From NCBI GenBank assembly GCA_030141605.1, contig JAQGDQ010000410.1:142965-206964 (forward strand): DNA of 64,000 bases. Direction: 5' to 3'. This DNA comes from Tubiluchus corallicola (taxonomy: Eukaryota > Priapulida > Priapulimorpha > Priapulimorphida > Tubiluchidae). The position numbers were made by a program, and so were the translations under genes. The notes beneath the pieces were generated by a model, which saw only the letters and a list, made by a program, of their open reading frames with translations, was not told where the DNA came from and searched no databases. This document shows, one piece after another, positions 34,294-45,400 of this stretch; position 1 is the stretch's first letter; each line of letters opens with the position of its first letter.

Positions 34294-37200
34294 CTAAGAA
34301 TTTAATACTGTATTCTTTTGTCCTGGTGGTTCTTTTTCCAGCGATAACTTATAATTTTCTTGCTCATCCTTATAAGGTGCTCGGAGAAGATAGCTTCGTA
34401 TAACAGAACAAGTCCTGAAGTCGTACTGAGCTGCTGAAATTTGGAACCGCTGCAGCTGCTGAACAACAGTTCTATATGACTGGCTAGATGTGAACCTAGG
34501 AGCACTTCCACCACGTCCTAGTGTTGACAGTGACTGATCATTGTTCTGACAGCGACTGATCATTGACGGCTGTTCAGTTAAAAAACTACACCGACTGTAC
34601 TTCAAACCCGCACCTCCAAACGGAGCAAATGCTGAGATGGATCGACTGTGTTCATCACACTGACCATCTTCTTGATTGAGACAGGTATCAGTGGGACTGA
34701 ACTCTGATGTAGTCGCTAATTGGAGTGAATTATATGTATCTTCGATCTTTCTTAGCTCTGTTTTCTCCGAAACATTTTTGTCAGCCGAGCTCTTGCTGTT
34801 GTCGCCATCAGCATTTAACTCCCGTGCGTTTTCTTCTGCCACAACCATTTGGCCGCTTGTATCACCAGCACCAAATATTTCTTCGCCTGAATTTGCTTCC
34901 TTCTGCACAGGTTCCACGCTCATATTATCTCCCGCCACATGCATTTGCGCAGTATGAGATTGAAAATAGGAAATGATACTTCCCATAAAGGTTAGTCCTT
35001 TAGGTTTTACGATGCTGCCAATGAATGTGCGTCGTCTGGGTCTTGCATTTTGATAGAAGCTATTCTCAGTTTCTTGCATGTCTTGTTGCACAGCAGCCAT
35101 TACATTTTCAACCTCCCTTAGTGAAGCCGTCATGGACACAGTGGCTACATCATCAGCGAATCGTCCTATCGCAGGGGACAAGTTCAGCAGAGCTAGATGG
35201 CATTCCATACAATAAGCTTCAGTCAAGCTCTGCAGCAGATAGCCCAGAAATGGCAAACACGGCGGATTTTCTACGGCTTCCTTCAGTTCAACTCCGTATT
35301 TGGTTAGTCCATTGCTAGTCATAAGTTCAGAAAGATTGCAAAACACTCTGCAATTTGTTTTAATAAAGAATTAATAAAGATCACTGAGAATTTCGTACAA
35401 AATGACATAAATTTTTAACCAATTTGCTCTTCTGTTAAAAATTACATACAGACATCCCTTTACTTATTAAGTGAGATAATACCTTTTTTTATAAAGTTCA
35501 TGTATTATTCAGGATCTAACCAGTTTACACGATGCTAGCTGATGCACAATTTAACCGGGGAAATGGCAAAAATATCATTTCTTAGAAGCTTCTTAAGAAA
35601 ACTTTTTCTTAAATCAAAACACTACAGAAATTAGTTTGGAACCCAGTGATAAGACGTTTAATCTGTTAAACCTTTTGAACTTTTACTATGAAACACGAGA
35701 AATTGTATTATGTAAAACTGTATCAACAAACGACATCAACGTAAATGTGGTATATTGCACGAACCTGTATCTAGATTGGTGAAATCTACGAACTTTTGAC
35801 CAAGTAACACCCAACCTCATGACCGGATAAGCTCTGATTCCTATTAGAATTGAGCACATAGAGTGGTAGTTTTGAAGCTCATAGCATCGTTCAGCAATCT
35901 GTAAAAATTAAATCAAACGCAGCTAAGGGACAAGATTGGAACACTTTGTAAGTATAGCTGAAATAATAACAAATTTCATTAGAACTTTGTGACTTGTTAA
36001 ATGCTATTCGAAACGTACTGAGTATGTGAAAAAAATTCGATTACTCTGCTATCAGAATCTGAATGAAATAGCAGCAAAAGATGAACAAAAAAGGCAAAAC
36101 AAAAGAACAAACAAAATAAACGAAGAATAGAGGAAGGAATACGGGAAAATCGCACTAATAAACGAAAGAATAGAATAAGTAAATCAGCCTGTCTGCCAGT
36201 CCGCCCATCTCTTTACCCATAAAACCGTAAGTCGTAATTCCATATGAATGTAAGCCATTTATTATCATTGTAATATAGTATAAAGGAAAATTACAAGCAC
36301 AATTATGTTTGCAGATTTTTTAATATATGAGTTTAGTAGAAAAACTATGAATTTAATAGAAAATTTAGTAAACAAATTTAGTAAGCATATGACAATTATA
36401 CACATAAATTAATACATGTATGTAATGCATACATAAAGCAATAAACACAATTCAATGGCATGCAGAATTTAGTTAGTGAACAAGATAACTGCGTTACTCA
36501 GCGGCTTATAATTAATGCAGTCTTCTATTTAAGACAGGAGGACTACAATGAGCAATGCGTTGAATCTTACCTCGTCGACCAAGCAAGTCCTTTATAAGTC
36601 TAACTTAACGCCTTAGACCTAAGGGCACTCGAAGTATGTCAACGTGATACCCTGGTCAATTTACAGATAGTTGCGTTGTATAGGCTAAAGCCATATGTAA
36701 GATGACCTAGACTAAATACTGCCAAAGTGAATGACTATTTATTTACACTCACCGAAATGTAGCGAGATATAATCCTTGCTCGTTTCATGTCCGAGTCACT
36801 TTGTACTATTTCTGTGGTCACGAGGTGCGAAATCCGTTTGAAAAATTCCAATGTAGCGCTCAAATTAGGAATAAAAACTGCCTGCATGTGAAAATAGGCT
36901 ACATAAGTATGTATTTGGTTTAATTGTTAACAATGTGGATTTTTTACGTTTTTTAAAATTTTTATTAACTTAGTTTCAAACCTGAAGTTTGCACTGTTCG
37001 CCGCTTTATTTTTTCTAGGTAATTTATTTTCCCTCCATGTCCAAATGAGTTATGGTAGCTGTGTTTTCTATCAGCATAAGTTTGACTGCAATTTTGGACG
37101 TTGTCATTTAGTGTGAAAATATCAGTCTGACACCTTTCAGGCAATGATTTACGTAAATTAAAGTCACTGCTACTTTGAATCCCATTGGACTTAACATTTG

Positions 37201-38948
37201 TAGAATAAAACCTTCAAATTCACAGAATATGCATCAGGAAAGGAAATTAAAAATCCTGACTATACATTCAGTTCAAAATCGTGAGATATAAAACTGAAGA
37301 ATACGAAGCGCTTCCCATAAGAACTTGTTGTTATTCTTGCAAAGCTAAATCCAAAATTGAATGGAATAAACTTAAAGCTGAAAGCATTATCTTTGACATT
37401 GTTTGTCCATACATATTTAAGATAGATATTCTGAAGGCAGAGAACGACGATTTTTTGGCAATAGTTTTCATCCTACTATATTCCCTATAATTTCATTATA
37501 TTTCTTGAAGACTTCTAATATGATGTTACTTACCCGATTTGATAACAACCATTTTGGTCCATCAAATTCAGATGCTTGTATCTGAGTGAACAATTGTTTG
37601 TCAATTAGCGTAAGCTCATGCGCAATCTTATCTACGTCAGCGTCCATTATACATTTCATAATTCCACATGTTCCCCAATGATTTTCCTTGGCAAGCACCA
37701 AGGTTTGATTCGATGCTTTGGTTCCTCTTCTTAATCGGTAGGAACATTTATTGAACTTGGAAGCAAACTGGTGAAAAAATTTCTCTATGTCCTCTTCTAG
37801 ATCCTCTCCTTTTTCAACTGCGCTGCTAATTGAACGTTGAAGCTCTGCTCCGACAGATTGTGGTAGTCTCGGAAAACTTAGGCAGGAGCAGACAGCAGAA
37901 GGATGCTCCCTGTTAGTCGTGTAGCCAACTGAATCGTTCACAATAGCAGTTTCTTTGTGGCATTCTTTTTCCAAAGTGTTCTGCTGCATTTCAATTAAAT
38001 GTGGACTATCACGCGTCGAACTTCCAACCGTCTCAACAGCAATACTTTCCCCTAAACTACTGTCCGAAGTGATGTGTGTAGCATGAGTACCGTACTTGAT
38101 ATCCATCAACTGCTTATTCACTAACTTGGAAAATCTTTCTTCTTTTGGCGTGCTATCCACTTGGTTTCTGTTGCGAATTTCACATTTGTTCTTTGATGAT
38201 CTTTTTCTATTTGCTGACGCGCTGAGCATCCATGATAGTTTTGATGCACTTGCCTGTGCTGATCTTCTACCAGACCTTAATCTTATTCTGTGCTGTTGTT
38301 TTTTTGCTGAAAAACAAAAACTAACTATTACAGCCTAGCATACACGGAAAGTAAAAACACAAAAAATGAAAATAAATTTATTTCAACTTGTTTTCCACTT
38401 GTCTGGCTTTTTTGTCGACTAAACGCATATAGGAAATTCTGACTGCTCACGTAATTCGTGTTTTCCACCCCTTCCTGTTTATATGTGCGTTAGGCTTTAT
38501 TTGAAGGTTGAAAACTGTGTTGCTGTTTAGCAATTTGGTCACTTATCATTTTTATGACAGGGAAGGAGTTCTATGCTGCAATCATGATGAGCATTTAGTT
38601 TAAGGGACTATAATATTATTTCATTGGGTAATAGGCACCTACCTTTCCTACCCGCAGGGGAACTTGAAATAACAGCTTCAGGGTGTCGGTACGTTTTAAA
38701 AGCAGCGTCAATATCACTGTCATCATCATCTGTTGAAGGTATTTTCAAAACTCGAGTTTTCTCACTTTGTTCAATCGCAGTGTTCAGTCGCTTAACAAGC
38801 GAGTACCCTCTGAAATGTTAATCGTGTTGATAATATTGCACAGTTGCGTACATTAATTTTTAAGCAGCAAATTTAATTTTTCCTTGCTGATTTTGCAGGT
38901 TTAGTTTGATTTGATGCGCGTTACACACATTTAACACACACACACACA

Positions 38949-39007
<59 letters not shown>

Positions 39008-40769
39008 TTTTGTCAAAATATCAATCGACTATTACTCCTGTAATAATATCATTACATCTCACCAATTATAATTTTTAAGTGCGTTCAGAAATCGCGATCA
39101 ATGGTAATAGACGTATGTAAAATACGTTTCTGGGTAACAAATGATCTGACAAAATTTTTATTGAAGATCTGTACGACGTGAAATTTGTGCAGCAAAACAC
39201 AAGCAAGAAACAGCGTTGAAATGATTAATAAGCGATACAAACAGTTCTAGCACGTAAGGGCAACCAGTGAGAAATGGAGTTGAATAGTCTTATCTATATC
39301 ATCGACGGTCCTGGGTAATATCAATTCTTGTTAATTTCGGCTGATGAGTACTTTGCACTCATTTGCGTGAATCATATAATATAACTGGATGGTGCTTTAG
39401 ATTATTACTTATATTGTACATTTTCTTGTTAACTTTATTTTTTCAAAAAAGTAAGTACGCTTATAATAAAATAAAAAATAGCCAATGGCGGCACAAATGC
39501 ATACCTTATTTTTTTCTGTTCTTTTGTTGCTTTTTTAACCGTATTTGTCGTGCGTTCCTTTGCAAATCTCTTGAGTGTGCTAAAATCCAAGTCTGATTTG
39601 ACATTAGCGTGCTTTTTTATGTTAAAATTCGGCTTAAACTTCGCTTCGGTTGAAAGAAGATCAGGTAAGGATTCGAACCGCGTCACCTCTTGCCGGTTAA
39701 AGGCGAACATATACATATTGGATTTGTTTACGTAGTAATGTTGATCATCTGCTACTGTTTCTAATGCCGTTTCACTGCAACAACGGCGTATCCAAATTTG
39801 GCCATGCTGACTATAGGTCAGATTCGTAAAAAGAAACGTTTCTGATGGACATAGAGCTACCGGAAACTCCGCCAAATTGATTTCTGTTTCCTCTTTATTG
39901 TTCGAAATCAAAGATTTGTCAAAAATGCATACAAAATCGTTATCTTTCCCTTGTCGGTATACCAAATCAGGACTTTCGGATAATTCGTCTGTTTCAGAAT
40001 CTTGACTGTCGCCATTATTGTCATCATCGTTACAGAATGTTTCTAAAGTTTGCAAAATTACAGCTTTTTTATCTTCTTTTGTCAATGGCGGATCAGCGAA
40101 AATAAATTTATCAATCACGTCTGCTAAGTTCTCCAACAGCTTAGTATTTTGCTTTCTTCTCCGCTGCACCCGTTTTTGATACGAATCCAGTTTGCTTTTA
40201 CAAGAAGACCTTTTCTTTTTATGCTTTTTCCTTCGCTCCTGTGTATTCTTGATATTGGTCATGGACCGACTGAGCCTCTCAAAGCTTTTCTCAAATTTAG
40301 TAGACTTATTTTCCACTTCAAAATCGCTCTCACAAAATGTAGAAGAACTGTGGCCATCAATTCCGTTCATAGTCTCTAATCTCCAGATCCATTCCTTCCA
40401 AGTAGCCCAAGGGTTCTCCATTGTATCTAGTTTGTAAAACCTCACACTTCCATTTGCTAGTCGGACTCGCATAGTCATGTTTTGTTCATCTTTCACCGAA
40501 AACCTTGCAGTACAAATGGGTGTTGTCTGGTACACGTGTTCAAGTTCTACGTCCCGGTAGTTAAATTCTGTCAGGGGGTTGTTCCTTTCAACTTTCGCAA
40601 AACTTGCCACAATAAACTTGTCTGGGCACAGACCTAAATAAACGTTTCTTTTGGGCCGGCCGTTTTTCTTCACTTCTACAAACGGTGCTTCGACCAGCAC
40701 GATGTCCATGAATTCGTTGTAATCGCTGGACCAGAGCAGCTTTTGCAGCGGTTTTGCACTGGACATCAT
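34294..40769 (-). CDS. RasGEF gene A: PH/GARIN-like plus RasGEF protein, 6 exons
   Basis: The exons are 40769-39505, 38809-38643, 38306-37534, 36881-36753, 35898-35765 and 35347-34294. Intron phases 2,1,0,0,2 give one open frame of 1173 codons. Residues 1-135 form a PH-like region (PLQKLL, EAPFVEVKKNGRP, MRVRLANGSVRFYKL, WIWRLE) that resembles the Rab2-binding GARIN/FAM71 domain. Residues 300-422 are a module conserved with gene B (FPVALC, WIRRCCSE, DDQHYYVNK, SDLDFSTLKR). The RasGEF catalytic domain starts near 702: IAHELTLIDKQLF, FFKRISHLVTTEIV, RARIISRYIS, IAERCYELQNYHSM, PPCLPFLGYLLQSL, then YKLSLEKEPP at the end. About 220 low-complexity residues interrupt it after PFLG. RasGEFs load GTP onto Ras-family GTPases. 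No REM, CNB or lipid-binding C1 module was seen. The RasGEF call is firm; the GARIN call is tentative. Confidence 0.85.
35899..36752 (-). other. Gene A intron 4
   Basis: Intron of 854 nt between RasGEF exons, with donor TCG|GTGAGT and acceptor TTTTTACAG. Contains a purine-rich tract near 36070-36180 and nothing gene-like. Confidence 0.8.
36882..37533 (-). other. Gene A intron 3
   Basis: Intron of 652 nt with donor CGG|GTAAGT and acceptor CACATGCAG. No nested gene or repeat noted. Confidence 0.8.
38810..39504 (-). other. Gene A intron 1
   Basis: Intron of 695 nt with donor AAG|GTATGC and acceptor CATTTCAG. It carries the (CA)n array at 38933-39005. Confidence 0.85.
38933..39005. repeat. (CA)n microsatellite
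   Basis: About 36 CA units with one TACA interruption. Confidence 0.95.
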
Positions 40770-41131
40770 TGCCCGTAAAACGAGCTTCCGCAGATTTACC
40801 AGTTAATTGTGGTTCAAAAAGTGTTTATATTTTGTTTTTCACAGCGAGGATCAGTACACACAAGGATTTTGGGAAAGCAACTGATAAATTTTCTAGCTTC
40901 GTAACAAATGTGAAGGAAATCAAGCAAAATTTCAAGGAAAATTTCTTCAAAGAGTTTGTTACCGTAACAGCAACAGACTTTCTCTCACAGTCGTTTAGCA
41001 ACAACAAGAAAAGCGTAACATCTTTTAGAACGGTTGCTCCGCGCTTATTATTAAGCCTAGGTTACTTTGCAATAATTAGTGACGCGACAAAATACGTAAA
41101 CTATCTAAAGCAGACTGGAAGTTTTGTTTAA
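40754..41131 (+). CDS. Unassigned ORF / possible terminal exon, divergent to gene A
   Basis: A 125-codon open frame on the plus strand whose first 16 bp overlap the gene A start codon region on the other strand. A very good acceptor (TTTTGTTTTTCACAG) sits inside it at about 40841. The 96 residues after the acceptor contain no methionine, so if real this is probably a last exon fed by an upstream exon I cannot find. The residues look protein-like: an amphipathic basic segment (KDFGKATDKF, NFKENFFKEF) and then a possible membrane segment, APRLLLSLGYFAIISDA, near the C-terminus. I recognise no family. Confidence 0.35.
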   Translation: MHWTSLPVKRASADLPVNCGSKSVYILFFTARISTHKDFGKATDKFSSFVTNVKEIKQNFKENFFKEFVTVTATDFLSQSFSNNKKSVTSFRTVAPRLLLSLGYFAIISDATKYVNYLKQTGSFV

Positions 41132-42420
41132 TGTATACTGGTTAATCAGTTATGCCCATATATATTCGTGATCACAAACAGGTCAAATTAGAAAGTGCAA
41201 TACTGTTGTAACTATAGTCTCTGACTTAAAGTAATTATAGCAAAAAATTAATTGGTTGTGAATTACGTAGTTTATCTGTCAGAATGAGCCAACTATCTAT
41301 GTATTTGTGAGTACAGAGTATCAGACTGGGAGACTAATATTTGGAGTCTTGAACACCCTTCTAGTAGAATCCATGAATGCTTGTGAAATGTATTGCCTCA
41401 TTTGCTTGTACTCACGTAAATACAACCAATACTTGCAATGGTGAAAAGTATTGTAATCGTTGGCATGCAGCTGAAGTATGCAAAAGCCACGTCACACATA
41501 ACATAAGACAACTTTAAACAACTTATATTTTTAAATTCAATAAGCGAATAATAATATTTTATAATATACATGTATCATACAATATTAAACAAATACTACA
41601 AGCAAAACTAATCACACTCGAGACGATTATTATTTACTAATTTAACACCTTAAACAGATTAGATTGTTACGAAATGTATCCAGTTTACTACAAATTACTC
41701 TAAGAACCACCATAATGTTCGAGGCGTATCTTTCACAAGACAGCCCGGTTATAGGTTTTGGGCATGCAGTCCCGGCTTACATCAAGTTTATCGTATATCA
41801 CACATAGCTTCTGTCTATTAATAATTATTCCACAGCTAAACATTACAGCACAGAAATCATTTAGTTTCCGGTTACTCTAGCTAACACCCACTTTACAGTA
41901 GGTTTAATTATTAGTTTACTTTATCACGTGGTGACCTAGGAGTTTTGGTCCTTTGGGCGAGTAAGAAATGTGTATGGGGCTCCGTCTTTTCGGACAGTGT
42001 CTCTTTCAGCACTATACTAGTCATCCTAGGTCCTTCTTGTTGGCTGAACTTTAGTTAGTTACAATACTAAACTCAAAGAACTTTTTATTCTGTCTTTTAT
42101 CGACATACGAGTAGCAACTTCGCACTTGACGTATTTCTCCTAGAACGTAACCATTTTTATTTTACAAATTGTATTCACCTGACTTTGGCCAGACTGAGAT
42201 TTGGAACCTTTTTTGTATAACTACTCATTTCTGCTTTACATTGCTTCATTTGACGCAAAAGACGTCCTAAAACGTGTAACCCACTGTGCAGGATATTAGG
42301 ATGGTTCTTTCGTCTGAACGGCTAATCCATCATTTGTTTCATTGTTAATTTTCAAATTACTCCACAATCACCGCTTTTCTTCTTTTACTCCGAATGTGAG
42401 TTTTCACCGTAGCTTCTAAG
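41132..42420. other. Intergenic between RasGEF genes A and B
   Basis: About 1.3 kb holding the gene B 3' UTR and possibly the gene A promoter. No further coding sequence or repeat recognised. Confidence 0.5.
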
Positions 42421-45400
42421 TTATAATTTCTTCTTGTTCATACTTGGCGGCGGTTCTTTCATTAAAGAAAGTCCATAATTTTCACGTTCTTCTAAGTAAG
42501 GAGCGCGAAGTAAAAAGCTCCTGATGTTCGAAGAACTTCTGAATTTATAACCTTCAGAGGCTCGTTGATATAATTCTAGCTGTTCAGCGATTTGTTTATA
42601 GACATCAGAGGATGGAAAGTCTGCAATATTTCCTACTTGCCCAAGTAATGGCAGTCTTGACGAAAGGCTCTCAATGTCTAAGTTAACATCACCAGTTTCT
42701 CTAATAACTGAACTAGAAGCCATATGTCTTCTGCCCATTTTGTTATTGTTAAACGTGGTATTGATTTCAGGCTTTACCTTGTTTGATCCGCTCATGATAA
42801 ATCTTTCGTTAGCTTCAGCTCTCTTTCCAGTCTTACGGTCCCTTTCAGTTTTTTTTATATTTTTGTGCCCACCAGCAGTATTAGGTTCCTTCTGCAACAC
42901 TGTACGTAAACTACTACTCATACTTGCTTGATTGCCACGAAGATTGTTTGTAGGTGGATGGTAGCTCACAGAAGGCAAAACAGCTGAAAATTTCTGACCG
43001 ACCACAATGTCACTGCTTTTCGTTCTATCACTTAGGCAATGAAAACAAGCTTTAAAGCACTCGCGTTTACCGCCATTCTCTACCTCAGGATCGTTTTGTC
43101 CCAGGTTGTGAATGGAGGTAATATTTGCTCGAGATCTTATAACGCTACTCCTCGTGCGATGCAAAGATCGAAGATTTGTCATCACATTGGAAAATCTCAA
43201 TTTTTCGAAACTGTCAACAAAATGCGGCTCCACTGACGTCAGATGTATTGCTTGTCTCATTGGATGCCATGGATGGTGATTTAATTCCATTTCTTTTAAA
43301 CAACTATTAATGGAGGAGCGAGATTTACCGTCAGCGAAATGTCTTACTGAATCAAGCATACTATATTTGTACAACCTGACACAGGACTGCAAGAACCGTC
43401 CCAAAAATGGCAAACATGGTGGATGACTTAGCGCCGCTCTTAATTCGTTATCATAATTTGAATCAGTGACATCTGCCATCATGTCCGAAAGCTCGCAAAA
43501 ACATCTACAGATAAAGAATTTGGTATTAGTTAATTATGTATTTAGTTAAATATAATATTTAATTTAGCTAATTAAAGTTAGCTAAAGCATTAAAAGCTCT
43601 TAATGACTCAGTGACTTTTTGATAGCGAATTGTGCACAGCCTGTAAGAGGAAAACCGGACGATTGTGCAGACATTAGTCAAAATAAAGTAATATAAAGCC
43701 TTATATATTAAAAACTACAACAGCTTTTTAAATCAAACCTTAAATAATAATTACTTCGGATAGTTAAATTTGTTAAACTTTCAAATGTACGCGCAGCTCA
43801 ACAAATCCACTAAGACTGGCAATGGCGCCTTTTTGTCGCATTCGCATGGCCGGCAAATAGGCTAGGGTACCACGATAAGCATGATCATGAACTGCAGTGT
43901 TCATCTGTGACGTCGGTGTGACATACAGATCATCTTCGTGACATCACATCAGCGTCTTATATATATATATATATATATATATAATATCTTTATTTGCCAT
44001 TAAAAACAATGATGACAAACATTATACAATGCATTAAAATCATCGGGTGTACTTAACTAAAGATTTAATCACAGCACCCGATAAAATGCACAAGCACAAG
44101 CACACTAATTACCAATACGATGAGACAATGACAATAGGACGCACACAAGCATACACGATTATCAAGTACGCGTTAAAATTACATACATTAAATACTCTAA
44201 GAAGAACATTAAAATGCACTTAAAAAATTATTTGTACATATACATAATACACGTGTCGTCAAAAGCACGAAGAATCACGTACATTAAAGCAAATTTTAAT
44301 TAAAAGCAAACACTAAAAATGCACTGAAGAACATGATTATTGATGCACATCACATATACATATCCTCAAGTGGGCACAAAATTACATTGATTCTAAGATC
44401 TTAAGAAACAGCATTATATAAAGCATAATTATATTATTAATTATTCATGATGGCCGCGGGAAAACAAAATTGTTGTTTCGGTGTACATTATCATTGTTGT
44501 AGCTCGGTTGGTCATACCGGTTCATATAAAGAGCTTTTAATCTAGTTTTAAATTTTGGAAACGTGTCTTGTTTCTTTATGTTACTTGGGAGTGAGTTCCA
44601 TAGGTAAATTGCCCATTTAGCTATGGAATTGTTACCATATTTGTTGTTAGTCGTGATTTGTGCAATGTTGGATGTGCGGCTGTTTAGTGCAGGATTTTGA
44701 AGAAGAGGCAGTTCATTATTAGTAAATGGTACGCTAATCTGTTTTATGTATTTGTAGAGGAAAATTAATGTGTGGTAATCCCTATGTGCTTCCAGGATTG
44801 GTATTTTCAGCGAGGATCTTGTTTGCGTAGCAGAGAAATATTTGGTTTTATTAGCAGCCTTGTGTGATTGTCCAGAAATCAGTCTGAGGCCATAATTTTT
44901 AAGAGTGCTTAATTTATTGAAGTTTTCTCTTGAAAAGTTCTGACATAAACTACAGCCATAGATATAGTGAGGCATTGCAATGTTTTATACATCTGGAATT
45001 TAGTTTGCCAATTTAGTTGCCCCCTTACTTGTCGTAGGAAAGATTCACTGGATGACATTTTTCATAAATTTCATTAAATTGTTGGTCCCATGATAATTGT
45101 TCGTCAATGTTGATACCTAAGAATTTGATTGTATTTGAGCTTTTAATTGCAAATTCTCCGACCATTAGTGGTATTGTTGGCGTTAAATTGTCATTGATTG
45201 GTTAGAGTTGCATGTATATTTTTCATTGTTCATTTTCAACTGAAGTCAAGTGCTGCTTTAATATATACTATATACTAAATCAATGTCTTCATTGGACGTG
45301 TCGTCAGCGAACTGTACTATGTTTGCAAATTGCAATATTTTGTTTATTTTATTTGTGTACAAACAGAATAATGGGGGGGTCCTAACAGGGTCCCTTGGGC

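Noticed and set aside
34676-35318. Plus-strand open frames of 83-97 codons
   Set aside because: Antisense to the RasGEF gene A last exon, which has a firm domain match.
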